A DNA stretch of 6,074 nucleotides from Pseudomonadota bacterium. Its GTDB lineage: Bacteria; Pseudomonadota; Gammaproteobacteria; Xanthomonadales; Rhodanobacteraceae. How positions within the stretch are numbered: position 1 is the first letter of the stretch; the number at the start of each line of letters is the position of its first letter. The translations under genes and the position numbers were made by a program. Of the stretch, positions 1-6,074 are shown piece by piece. The notes below the pieces were generated by a model, which worked only from the letters and a program-made list of their open reading frames with translations, made no database searches and was not told the origin of the DNA. Location of the stretch: positions 1-6,074 of the forward strand of contig JAJXTX010000159.1 of assembly GCA_021783385.1 (NCBI GenBank), in the 5' to 3' direction.

Positions 1-1487
1 TGGTGGCGTTTTTCGAGGGCAAGCTGCCGCAGGCGATCGCCAGCAGCCGCGGGCTGGACGCCTGGTATCGTGCGGCGCGCCCGGCCGAGCAGGCCGCGCT
101 GCGCTGGTCGCTGGACGACGTGCTGGCCGGCGGCGCCGGGCTCGATCCGAAGGCGTTTCCGGAATACCTGCCGATTGCCGCGCAGCGCTACCGGCTGGAG
201 TACCGCTTCCTGCCCGGCGACGAGGCCGACGGCGTGACGCTGCAACTGCCGCTGGCGATGCTCAACGCGCTGCCGGCGGCGCGCTGCGAATGGCTGGTGC
301 CGGGCCTGCTGGTCGACAAGGTGGCCGAGCTGATCCGCGGCCTGCCCAAGGCGCTGCGCCGCAATTTCGTGCCGGCGCCGGATTTCGCGCGCGCGTTCGT
401 GGCGGCGGAGCCGGCGCGCGACGAACCGCTGGCTTGGGCGCTGGCGGCCTTCCTGCGCCGTGCCACCGGCGTCGAGGTGGGCGCGGCCGAGTTCGACGCG
501 GTGGCGCTGCCGGCACATCTGCTGATGCGCTATCGCCTGCACGACGAGGGCGGCGCCACGCTGGGCGCCGGTCGCGATCTGGGCGCACTGCGCGGGCAGT
601 GGGAGGGTCGCGCGCGCGAGGCGTTTTCGCGCAAGACCGAGATCGAGCTGAGCCGCGCCGAGGTCGCCAGCTGGGACTTTGCGGAGATCCCCGAACAGCT
701 GCGCGCGGACGGCGGCCTGCTGGCGTTTCCGGCGCTGGTCGACCTTGGCGAGACGGTGGCGTTGCGCGTGTTCGAGCACCGCGACGAGGCGCTCGCGGCG
801 CACCGCGAGGGCGTGGTGCGGCTGCTGCGCAATGCGCTGGCCAGCGAGCTCAAGCAGGCGCGCCGGCGGCTGCCGATCCACGGTCCGCTGGCGCTGAAGT
901 ACGCGGCGCTGGGCAGCATCGACGGGCTGCGCGAGGACCTGGTCGAAGGCGGCTTCGATGACCTGCTGCAGCAGCACGAGCTGCAGGTGCGCAGCGCCGG
1001 CGCGTTCGAGGCGCTGCAGGCGCTGGCGGCGCGCGAGCTGTTCGGCGCGGCGGTGGAACGGCTCAAGCTGGTCGAGCCGGTGATCGAGGCGCAGGCCGAA
1101 CTGCGGCCCTGGCTGCAGCCGCCGCTGCTGGGGTTTGCCCGTGCCAGCTACGACGACCTCGCCGAGCAGCTCGATGCGCTGCTGGCCGCCGGCTTCGCGC
1201 GCGAGCTGCCGCGCGCGCGGCTGGCGCAGCTGCCGCGCTATCTGCGGGCGATGCGCCTGCGCGGCGAGCGCCTGCGCCAGGACCCGGCGAAAGACCAGCA
1301 GCGGCTGCTGCAGGTGCTGCCGTACTGGCGCGAGTATCTGCGCCAGCGCGCCGCCGGACACGTGGGGCTGGACGAGCTGCGCTGGCTGATCGAGGAGTGG
1401 CGCGTCTCGCTGTTTGCGCAGGAGCTGAAGACCGCCGAGCCGGTCTCGGCCAAGCGGCTGGCGCGGGCCATCGAGGCGCTGCGCTGA
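1..1487 (+). CDS. hrpA: ATP-dependent RNA helicase HrpA, C-terminal part (DUF3418 region), 5'-truncated by window edge
   Basis: The frame is open from the first bases and ends with TGA at 1485-1487, leaving 494 visible codons. The GTG at position 3 is probably an internal valine: the residues that follow (FFEGKLPQAI...GLDAWY) resemble the middle of E. coli HrpA (about 1300 aa) as I remember it, so the helicase core (Walker A, DEAH box, HA2/OB fold) should lie upstream. The strongest signature is LPKALRRNFVPAP at visible residues 114-126, near-identical to the HrpA family. Other matches are DGVTLQLPL (about 76-84), the FPALVD block near 240, and the C-terminal RWLIEEWRVSLFAQEL followed by PVSAKRL. 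Family knowledge: HrpA is a cytoplasmic DEAH-box 3'-5' RNA helicase, linked in E. coli to mRNA processing and rescue of collided ribosomes; the role of this C-terminal region is poorly defined. No frameshift is seen. The gene converges on the minus-strand gene with a 6-nt gap. Confidence 0.95.
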   Translation, partial: VAFFEGKLPQAIASSRGLDAWYRAARPAEQAALRWSLDDVLAGGAGLDPKAFPEYLPIAAQRYRLEYRFLPGDEADGVTLQLPLAMLNALPAARCEWLVPGLLVDKVAELIRGLPKALRRNFVPAPDFARAFVAAEPARDEPLAWALAAFLRRATGVEVGAAEFDAVALPAHLLMRYRLHDEGGATLGAGRDLGALRGQWEGRAREAFSRKTEIELSRAEVASWDFAEIPEQLRADGGLLAFPALVDLGETVALRVFEHRDEALAAHREGVVRLLRNALASELKQARRRLPIHGPLALKYAALGSIDGLREDLVEGGFDDLLQQHELQVRSAGAFEALQALAARELFGAAVERLKLVEPVIEAQAELRPWLQPPLLGFARASYDDLAEQLDALLAAGFARELPRARLAQLPRYLRAMRLRGERLRQDPAKDQQRLLQVLPYWREYLRQRAAGHVGLDELRWLIEEWRVSLFAQELKTAEPVSAKRLARAIEALR

Positions 1488-1500
1488 GAACGATCAGCGC
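1481..1500. terminator. Perfect inverted repeat spanning both convergent stop codons (candidate bidirectional terminator)
   Basis: GCGCTGA (1481-1487) is followed by a 6-nt loop and TCAGCGC (1494-1500), a perfect 7-bp inverted repeat. The hrpA TGA is the end of the left arm, and the TGA of the minus-strand gene is the complement of the start of the right arm, so the same hairpin forms in both transcripts. There is no T-tract on either side, so a classical intrinsic terminator is not shown. It may only slow polymerase or protect 3' ends, or be chance in GC-rich DNA. Confidence 0.4.
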
Positions 1501-1985
1501 TGGCGGCGCACGTGCACGCTGTCGTTGCAGCCGTTCACGTACATCAGCCAGTTGCCGAACAGGCTGGGCTTGATTTTCGCCACCGGGTTGTCCGACGCGC
1601 CGCAGTACGGCTGATCGCTGCCGATCTGCTGCCACTGCTGGCCGTTGTCCAGCGTGACCAGGTTGTGCCCGCTCCAGCCGCCGAAATGACCGACGATGTG
1701 CGCGTTGATCGGCCGACGCTTGCTCTCGTCGGTATAGAACACCGGCTTGCCGCTGGTGCTGACCACCCTGGTGACGACCTTGCCGTGACCGGCCAGCCAG
1801 CGGTCGAGATTGGCCAGCTCCTGCGGCGACAGCTTGTCCAGGCCGGCAGCCTTGAACTCGCTGGCGCTCATGCGCTGCTGCAGCCCGGCGACCTGCTGGG
1901 CCTGCGCCGGCCGCCCGCACAGCAGGGCCAGCAGCGCGGGCAGCAGCAGCGACAGCAGGGTGGGGTGGCGTGGGCGGGTTGTCAT
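1494..1985 (-). CDS. Small exported protein of unknown function with N-terminal signal peptide
   Basis: The protein is 163 aa starting from the ATG at 1985. Upstream alternative starts are open in frame but give a non-hydrophobic extension, whereas 1985 gives a classic signal peptide with a good Shine-Dalgarno site. The signal has basic residues at 4-6, a Leu/Ala-rich core at 10-22, and a predicted signal peptidase I site after AQA (27-29). The mature domain (about 134 aa) has a helical segment at about 38-66 (ASEFKAAGLDKLSPQELANL) and then a Trp/Gly/Asn-rich, probably beta-strand region. The latter includes the motif LDNGQQW (112-118) and a C-terminal VHVRRQR. C128 and C153 are the only mature cysteines and could form a periplasmic disulfide. 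From memory, the LSPQELANL and DNGQxW...VRR patterns recur in hypothetical secreted proteins of Xanthomonadales, but I cannot name a function. It is transcribed divergently from relA and convergently with hrpA, so it is probably monocistronic. Confidence 0.8.
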   Translation of the reverse strand: MTTRPRHPTLLSLLLPALLALLCGRPAQAQQVAGLQQRMSASEFKAAGLDKLSPQELANLDRWLAGHGKVVTRVVSTSGKPVFYTDESKRRPINAHIVGHFGGWSGHNLVTLDNGQQWQQIGSDQPYCGASDNPVAKIKPSLFGNWLMYVNGCNDSVHVRRQR

Positions 1986-1992
1986 GCAGGCA

Positions 1993-1999
1993 TCCTCTC
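1993..1999 (-). promoter_or_regulatory. Shine-Dalgarno site of the small exported protein gene
   Basis: On the minus strand GAGAGGA lies 7 nt before the ATG at 1985. This is a good anti-SD match at ideal spacing, and it decides the start in favour of the signal-peptide form. An ATG overlapping its downstream edge is out of frame. Confidence 0.65.
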
Positions 2000-2021
2000 G
2001 GGCAATCGGGGGCAGGCGCCG

Positions 2022-2050
2022 ATTCTGCGCGCCGGGCGCTTTCACGCCAA
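2022..2050 (-). promoter_or_regulatory. Candidate sigma70-type promoter for the small exported protein gene
   Basis: On the minus strand TTGGCG (2050-2045) is separated by exactly 17 bp from CAGAAT (2027-2022). These match TTGACA at three positions (TTG) and TATAAT at four. The -10 lies 36 nt upstream of the start at 1985, leaving a short leader that contains the Shine-Dalgarno site. Matches are partial and come from reading only, so this is tentative. Confidence 0.35.
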
Positions 2051-2087
2051 GCGTCGTGGCGGCCGGTCGGCGCGTCTGCGCTGCGGC

Positions 2088-2093
2088 TAAGAT
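2088..2093 (+). promoter_or_regulatory. Weak -10-like element upstream of relA
   Basis: TAAGAT lies 26 nt before the relA ATG and matches TATAAT at four of six positions. No recognisable -35 is found 16-18 bp upstream, so any activity would depend on other factors. A similar GCTAAG core lies upstream of the gene at 4358. The transcript would have a leader of only about 20 nt with no evident Shine-Dalgarno site. Confidence 0.25.
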
Positions 2094-2119
2094 GACAGCC
2101 TGCACCGGACCTCCGCCTC

Positions 2120-4246
2120 ATGGCTCACGTCGACCCATCCTCCAGCCTGCTGCTGTGGCGCGATCGCGCCGGCCCGCGTGCGCCGGTGCTGATCGAAGCG
2201 CTGCAGGCGTGTGTGCAGCAGCCGGTGAACCAGACCGAGTGCTGCGACGTGCTCGACCTGCTGGAGATGCTCGGCTGCGACGCGCAGACCCAGGCCGCCG
2301 CGCTGTGGTTCGAACTGGCCTGCGTCGACCCCGCGCTGTGGGCGACCCAGGCGCCGCGCCTGCCGGCCGAGCTGCAGCGGCTGGTGGCGGGCCAGCAGGC
2401 GGCCGAGCAGGTGTGGGCGCTGCACGCCCAGCACGCGCCACAGAGCGCCGCCGCCGAGGGTCTGCGCCGGCTGCTGCTGGCGATCGTGCGTGACCTGCGC
2501 GTGGTGTTCGTGCTGCTGGCGCGGCAGCTGGCGCGGATGCGCTCGCTGGCGAGTGCGCCGCCCGAACAGGCCGCTGCGCTGGCACGGCTCACGCGCGACA
2601 TCCACGCGCCGCTGGCCAACCGGCTCGGCATCTGGCAGCTGAAGTGGGAGCTGGAGGATCTGGCCTTCCGCTTCCTGCAGCCGGATACCTACCGCCGCAT
2701 CGCGCAGCTGCTGGACGAGCGCCGCGCCGACCGCGAGGGCTTCATCCGCGATTCGCTCGGCGAGCTGCAGCAGGCGCTGACCGCGGCCGGCATCCGCGCC
2801 GAGCTGGCCGGGCGGCCCAAGCACATCTATTCGATCTGGAAAAAGATGCAGCGCAAGGCGCTGGATTTTTCCGACCTGTACGACATCCGCGCGGTGCGCA
2901 TCCTGGTCGACAGCGTGGCCGACTGCTACGGCGCGCTCGGCGTGGTGCACGCGCGCTGGCCGCACCTGCCGGGCGAGTTCGACGACTACATCGCGCGGCC
3001 CAAGCCGAACGGCTACCGCTCGTTGCACACCGCCGTGCTGGGGCCGGCCGGCAAGACGCTGGAAGTGCAGATCCGCACCCACGCCATGCATCGCGCCAAC
3101 GAGCTGGGCGTGGCGGCGCACTGGCGCTACAAGGAGGGCGGCAGTGGCGACGCCGAATTCGAGGCCAAGATCGCCTGGATGCGCAAGCTGCTGGAGCCGC
3201 GCGGCGACGACAGCGGACTGGCCGCCGACCTGCACACCGAGCTGCTGGAAGACCGCGTCTACCTGCTCACGCCCAAGGGCGAGATCTTCGACCTGGCGCG
3301 CGGCGCCACCGTGTTGGATTTCGCCTACCACGTGCATACCGAGGTCGGCCATCGCTGCCGCGGCGCCAAGGTCAACGGCCGCATCGTGCCGCTGACGCAC
3401 CAGCCGCAGAGCGGCGACCGTGTGGAAATCCTCACCGCCAAGGTGGCCGAGCCCAGCCGCGACTGGCTGTCGCCGCATCACGGCTACCTGCATACGGCGC
3501 GCGCGCGCGACAAGGTGCGCGGGTGGTTTCGGCGCATCGCGCACGACGCCAACGTGGCGGTGGGGCGCGCCATGTTCGAGCGCGAGCTGAAGCGGCTGGC
3601 GCTGCCCACCGCCGAGGTGGCCAAGCTGCCGGCGCACTTTCACCTGAAGAATCACGATGAGCTGCTGGTGGCGCTGGCGCTGGGCGAACTCACCCCCGGT
3701 CAGGTCGCCCGTGTGCTGCAGGAAGCCGCACTGCCACCGGCACCGCCGCCATCGACACCAGTCGCCAGCGCGCGGCCGGCCACGCTCGACCACAGCACGC
3801 TCAGCATCGAGGGCATCGGCAACCTGCTGACCACGCTGGCGCGCTGCTGCCAGCCGCTGCCTGGCGATGCGGTGCGCGGCTTCATCACCAAGGGCCGCGG
3901 CGTTTCGGTGCACCGCGCCGACTGCGCCAGCCTGGCGCGGCTGGCGCGGCGCGACCCGGAGCGGGTGATCGAGGTGAGCTGGGGCAACGCTGCCAGTCAG
4001 GCCTACGAGGTCGACATCGAGCTGCGCGGCTACGACCGCAAGGGGCTGCAAAAGGACGTCACCGGCCTGATCAGCAACGCCGGCACCCACATCATCGCGT
4101 CGTCCAGCCGCCTGCTCGCGCGCACCGGCGAAGTGGACATGCGCTTCACCCTGCGCGTGCGCGATTTCGAGCAGCTGTCGACGCTGTTCGGCAAACTGCT
4201 GGCGCTGCCCAACGTGGTCGACGTGCGGCGGGTCGGCGTCGGCTGA
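2120..4246 (+). CDS. relA: GTP pyrophosphokinase RelA ((p)ppGpp synthetase, probably monofunctional)
   Basis: The 708-aa product is slightly shorter than E. coli RelA (744 aa). The ATG at 2120 is the first possible start after an in-frame TGA at 2093-2095, so the start is well fixed although no Shine-Dalgarno site is visible. Family role: RelA makes pppGpp/ppGpp from GTP/GDP plus ATP on ribosomes stalled with uncharged tRNA. Domains in order: a degenerate HD hydrolase region (to about 170) lacking the HDxxED motif; the synthetase (about 200-340) with RPKHIYSIWKKM (232-243), YDIRAVRIL (254-262), acidic EFDD (286-289), PKPNGYRSLHT (294-304) and VQIRTHAMH (316-324). By family alignment D255 and E315 are the metal-binding and catalytic acids. 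TGS follows at about 379-440, then a helical region. A Pro-rich linker (about 539-547) leads to the zinc-finger region with C576, C577, H598 and C602, and a C-terminal ACT domain (about 629-706). EXDD rather than RXKD marks the RelA class, so a SpoT homologue is expected elsewhere. Oddity: five of its ten cysteines fall within residues 31-68. Confidence 0.97.
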   Translation: MAHVDPSSSLLLWRDRAGPRAPVLIEALQACVQQPVNQTECCDVLDLLEMLGCDAQTQAAALWFELACVDPALWATQAPRLPAELQRLVAGQQAAEQVWALHAQHAPQSAAAEGLRRLLLAIVRDLRVVFVLLARQLARMRSLASAPPEQAAALARLTRDIHAPLANRLGIWQLKWELEDLAFRFLQPDTYRRIAQLLDERRADREGFIRDSLGELQQALTAAGIRAELAGRPKHIYSIWKKMQRKALDFSDLYDIRAVRILVDSVADCYGALGVVHARWPHLPGEFDDYIARPKPNGYRSLHTAVLGPAGKTLEVQIRTHAMHRANELGVAAHWRYKEGGSGDAEFEAKIAWMRKLLEPRGDDSGLAADLHTELLEDRVYLLTPKGEIFDLARGATVLDFAYHVHTEVGHRCRGAKVNGRIVPLTHQPQSGDRVEILTAKVAEPSRDWLSPHHGYLHTARARDKVRGWFRRIAHDANVAVGRAMFERELKRLALPTAEVAKLPAHFHLKNHDELLVALALGELTPGQVARVLQEAALPPAPPPSTPVASARPATLDHSTLSIEGIGNLLTTLARCCQPLPGDAVRGFITKGRGVSVHRADCASLARLARRDPERVIEVSWGNAASQAYEVDIELRGYDRKGLQKDVTGLISNAGTHIIASSSRLLARTGEVDMRFTLRVRDFEQLSTLFGKLLALPNVVDVRRVGVG

Positions 4247-4267
4247 TCCATGCCCTGCCGGCACGTC

Positions 4268-4291
4268 GCGTCAAGCTGAACGCCCGTTTTT
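4268..4291 (+). terminator. Weak terminator-like hairpin after relA
   Basis: GCGTCA (4268-4273), a 3-nt loop, and TGAACGC (4277-4283) can form a six-pair stem with one bulged A. CCG and then five Ts (4287-4291) follow. The stem is short and the T-run is offset by three bases, so termination would be inefficient at best. Read-through into the downstream gene is possible. Confidence 0.25.
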
Positions 4292-4318
4292 GCGACGCGG
4301 AGTGCGCTCGCGGCGCGA

Positions 4319-4327
4319 TGCTAAGCT
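4319..4327 (+). promoter_or_regulatory. Extended -10-like element upstream of the TPR protein gene
   Basis: TGCTAAGCT fits the extended -10 pattern TGnTATAAT, with TG plus four of six hexamer positions matching. It ends 30 nt before the ATG at 4358. No good -35 is seen at the expected distance, which is tolerable for an extended -10 promoter. Its TAA (4322-4324) is also the in-frame stop that limits the downstream ORF. Confidence 0.3.
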
Positions 4328-4357
4328 GCAGCGGACGCCTTCACAGCCAGCACAGAC

Positions 4358-6052
4358 ATGAGCGGACACCGCGGCGAGCAGGATGTGGATTTCCACGTGC
4401 GCACCGAGCCCACGCTGGGTGACCTCGATCATCTGGACGTGCGCCGGCCTGCCGAGGCCGACGGCCTGCCGCAGGTCACCGTGGAACCGCGGCGCGGGCC
4501 CGGCAGTGCGGCGCAGCCGCCGATGCGCCGGCGCCGGCGCGGCTGGCTGATCCCGCTGCTGCTGTTGCTGCTGATCGGCGCGGCGACCTCGCTCTGGCTG
4601 GGCCAGAACCGCCTGCGCGCGCTGCTGCCGCGCACCGAGTTCAACGACGTGCTGGGACGCGCGCAGCAGGCGCTGCAGGCTGGCCATCTGGACGGCCATG
4701 ACGGCACCAGCGCGCGCGAACTTTTCCAGGCCGCGATCGCGCTGGAGCCGGACAACGACCGCGCCCGCCGCGGCCTGCAGCAGGTCGGCCAGGCCGAACT
4801 GGCGCAGGCCGATGCGGCGCTGCAGGCCGGCCGGCTCGACCAGGCCACGCAGCAGGCCGCGCTGGCGCGCGAGCTGCTCGGCGGCGGCCGCGACATCGAC
4901 CGGCTCGATCATGCGATCAGCGTCGCGCGCGTCGCCAAGGTGAAGACGGTGGACCTGATCGATCAGGCGCAGCAGGCGCTGGCCGCGGGCAAGCTGGATG
5001 GCGAGCAGGGCGCCGGCACGCTGTACCGGCGCGTGCTGCAGGCCGAGCCGGGCAACGCGGTGGCGGCGCACGGCATGGACCAGGTCGGCGACGCGCTGGC
5101 CGCCAGGGCACGCCAGGCGCTGGATGCCAACGACCTGCCCACGGCGGATGCCAGCATCGAACAGCTCGCCGCCCTGCAGCCAAACAACGGCGCGCTGCCG
5201 GCGCTGCGTGCCGCGCAGGCGCGCGCGCACAAGCAGGACAGCGGCGCGCTCAGCGCGGCGCTGGCGCAGGGTCTGGAGGCGCTGCGCGCCGGCCGTATCG
5301 CCGGCCCCGGCAGCGATACCGCGCTGGCCCATTTCAAGGCGGCGCTGGCGCTCGATCCGGAAAATCCGCAGGCCCGGGCCGGGCTCGGCAAGGTGGCGCA
5401 GGCGCTGACTGTGCAGGCGCATGCCGCGCTGGATGCCGGCGACACGGCGCAGGCCGGCAGCCTGCTCGACCAGGCCGCCGAGCTGGCGCCGCAGTCGGCC
5501 GATCTGGCGGCGGCGCGGGCGCGCCTGGCGAGCCTGCTCGCCCGGTCGGCGCGGTCCGCCGCCGCGCCGTCCGCGCCGCTGGCCAGCGCGACGGTCGGCA
5601 CGCTGTCGCCGCAGCAGGCCGCCACGGTGGCGCAGCTGGTGCAGCGCGCGCAGGCGGCCACCCGACGTGGCGACATCATGCTGCCACCGGGCGACTGCGC
5701 GTACGACCTCTATCGCAACGCACTGGCCATCGACGGCAACAACGCGGCGGCGCTGCAGGGCATGCAGGCGTTGCCGGCGCAGGTCGAGCGGCTGTTCAAC
5801 CAGGCGCTGGCGAATCGCCAGCTGGCGCAGGCTGACGCGATGCTGGGCAACCTGGCCGCGCTGTCCCCGGGTGACGCCGCGCTGCCGGCGCTGAGCGACC
5901 GCATGGCCACGGCGTGGCTGGACGAGGCCGATCGGCAGCTGGCCCGTGGCGACCGCATCGACGCGGCGCAGTCGCTGGCGCATGCGCGCAAGCTGGCGCC
6001 GAATCATCCGCGCGTGATCGACCTCACGGCGCGGCTGCAGGACGGTCCGTGA
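4358..6052 (+). CDS. Membrane-anchored TPR-repeat protein of unknown function (N-in, periplasmic repeat domain)
   Basis: The product is 564 aa. The start is well fixed: an in-frame TAA lies at 4322-4324 and no ATG, GTG or TTG occurs in frame between it and the ATG at 4358; no clear Shine-Dalgarno site is seen. Residues 1-40 are acidic (nine Asp/Glu against four Arg) and probably disordered. Residues 57-61 are five consecutive Arg, followed by one hydrophobic segment (about 63-82), giving an N-in orientation with the remainder in the periplasm. Residues from about 98 to the end form helical TPR-like repeats with Gly, Ala and Pro at TPR-consensus spacing, in four composite units of about 100 aa plus a final half-unit. 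A Ser/Ala/Pro linker at about 396-420 separates units 3 and 4. No enzymatic motif is seen. Family knowledge: TPR arrays act as protein-binding scaffolds, so a role in assembling or tethering an envelope complex is inferred only. It lies 111 nt after relA and may be cotranscribed or have its own promoter. Confidence 0.88.
   Translation: MSGHRGEQDVDFHVRTEPTLGDLDHLDVRRPAEADGLPQVTVEPRRGPGSAAQPPMRRRRRGWLIPLLLLLLIGAATSLWLGQNRLRALLPRTEFNDVLGRAQQALQAGHLDGHDGTSARELFQAAIALEPDNDRARRGLQQVGQAELAQADAALQAGRLDQATQQAALARELLGGGRDIDRLDHAISVARVAKVKTVDLIDQAQQALAAGKLDGEQGAGTLYRRVLQAEPGNAVAAHGMDQVGDALAARARQALDANDLPTADASIEQLAALQPNNGALPALRAAQARAHKQDSGALSAALAQGLEALRAGRIAGPGSDTALAHFKAALALDPENPQARAGLGKVAQALTVQAHAALDAGDTAQAGSLLDQAAELAPQSADLAAARARLASLLARSARSAAAPSAPLASATVGTLSPQQAATVAQLVQRAQAATRRGDIMLPPGDCAYDLYRNALAIDGNNAAALQGMQALPAQVERLFNQALANRQLAQADAMLGNLAALSPGDAALPALSDRMATAWLDEADRQLARGDRIDAAQSLAHARKLAPNHPRVIDLTARLQDGP
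4649..6049 (+). repeat. Protein-level tandem repeat: alternating long and canonical TPR-like motifs
   Basis: Within the membrane-anchored protein, long motifs (A) start near residues 98, 198, 297 and 421, each followed by a canonical-spacing motif (B), with an extra B motif at the C-terminus (about 518-564). In A motifs the loop glycine (G109, G211, G312, G438) is 22, 20, 22 and 22 residues before the helix-B-ending Pro or Gly. In B motifs the equivalent distance is 17, as in consensus TPRs. Equivalent A positions are 102, 101 and 126 residues apart. The repeats are diverged and not obvious as DNA repeats. Confidence 0.65.
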
Positions 6053-6059
6053 GTCGCGC

Positions 6060-6074
6060 ATGACGGTGCTGGTG
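6060..6074 (+). CDS. Possible start of a downstream gene, cut by window edge
   Basis: An ATG lies 7 nt after the stop of the TPR protein gene and stays open to the end of the window, encoding MTVLV. The tight spacing is typical of an operon partner, but five codons and a weak upstream GTGAG cannot establish a gene or suggest a product. Confidence 0.25.

Noticed and set aside
3..5. GTG at position 3 as the true start of a 494-aa protein
   Set aside because: The sequence aligns by eye to the middle of HrpA, so this is an internal valine codon of a gene cut by the window edge.
32..41. Palindrome GGCGATCGCC, resembling a HIP1-type site
   Set aside because: A single copy within hrpA coding sequence in GC-rich DNA, with no repeat of it noticed elsewhere in the window.
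1917..1919. Cys23 of the exported protein as a lipobox cysteine
   Set aside because: The preceding residues are ALL, without the small residue needed at -1, and a good AQA signal peptidase I site follows six residues later.
1063..2121. A 352-codon minus-strand frame crossing the hrpA 3' end and the small exported protein gene
   Set aside because: It overlaps two better-supported genes, is Ala/Arg/Pro-rich without domains, and is the off-frame reading of the exported protein.
2087..4264. A 725-codon open frame antisense to the whole of relA
   Set aside because: Its translation is Arg/Gln/His/Ala-rich with no family motif, and it mirrors the codon structure of relA. Long antisense frames are expected in DNA of this GC content, and relA is unmistakable.
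4954..4967. Perfect 14-bp palindrome CCTGATCGATCAGG
   Set aside because: It lies inside the TPR gene, where the codons for DLIDQA explain it. It occurs once and has no regulatory context, so it is probably chance.
4271..6061. A 596-codon open frame antisense to the TPR protein gene
   Set aside because: It has a composition typical of a GC-rich shadow frame (Arg/Gln/Leu/Ala), while the plus strand shows a membrane anchor and regular TPR spacing.

Overview
This is a very GC-rich, densely coding window (roughly 70% GC by eye). Four coding regions fill almost all of it. The gene set and protein style suggest a gammaproteobacterium of the Xanthomonadales, perhaps Rhodanobacteraceae or Xanthomonadaceae. 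It has an HrpA-type helicase with the C-terminal DUF3418 region, a RelA-type (EXDD-class) ppGpp synthetase, and Ala/Leu/Arg-rich accessory proteins. The taxonomic call is inference from style and was not checked by any search.

Layout: (1) Positions 1-1487 (+) hold the C-terminal part of the DEAH-box RNA helicase HrpA; the helicase core lies upstream of the window. (2) Positions 1494-1985 (-) hold a small exported protein of unknown function. It is convergent with hrpA, and the two stop codons sit in the two arms of a perfect 7-bp inverted repeat (1481-1500). (3) Positions 1986-2119 are a divergent intergenic region with a Shine-Dalgarno site and a candidate promoter for the minus-strand gene, and a weak -10-like element for relA. 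(4) Positions 2120-4246 (+) hold a full-length relA of 708 aa with degenerate hydrolase domain, intact synthetase domain, TGS, helical, zinc-finger and ACT regions. (5) A 111-nt gap carries a weak terminator-like hairpin and an extended -10-like element. (6) Positions 4358-6052 (+) hold a 564-aa membrane-anchored protein: acidic cytoplasmic N-terminus, one transmembrane segment, then a long array of TPR-like repeats predicted to lie in the periplasm. (7) The last 15 nt may be the start of another gene.

How the genes relate: HrpA and RelA both act at the ribosome (family knowledge: RNA helicase linked to ribosome rescue; starvation-triggered ppGpp synthesis). Their proximity may be coincidental, because they are separated by a minus-strand gene and are not one operon. 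The least-described parts are the composite repeat architecture of the TPR protein and the small exported protein. I see no mobile element, tRNA, rRNA or CRISPR. No clearly new system is evident; this looks like ordinary chromosomal core sequence with two poorly characterised lineage-type proteins.
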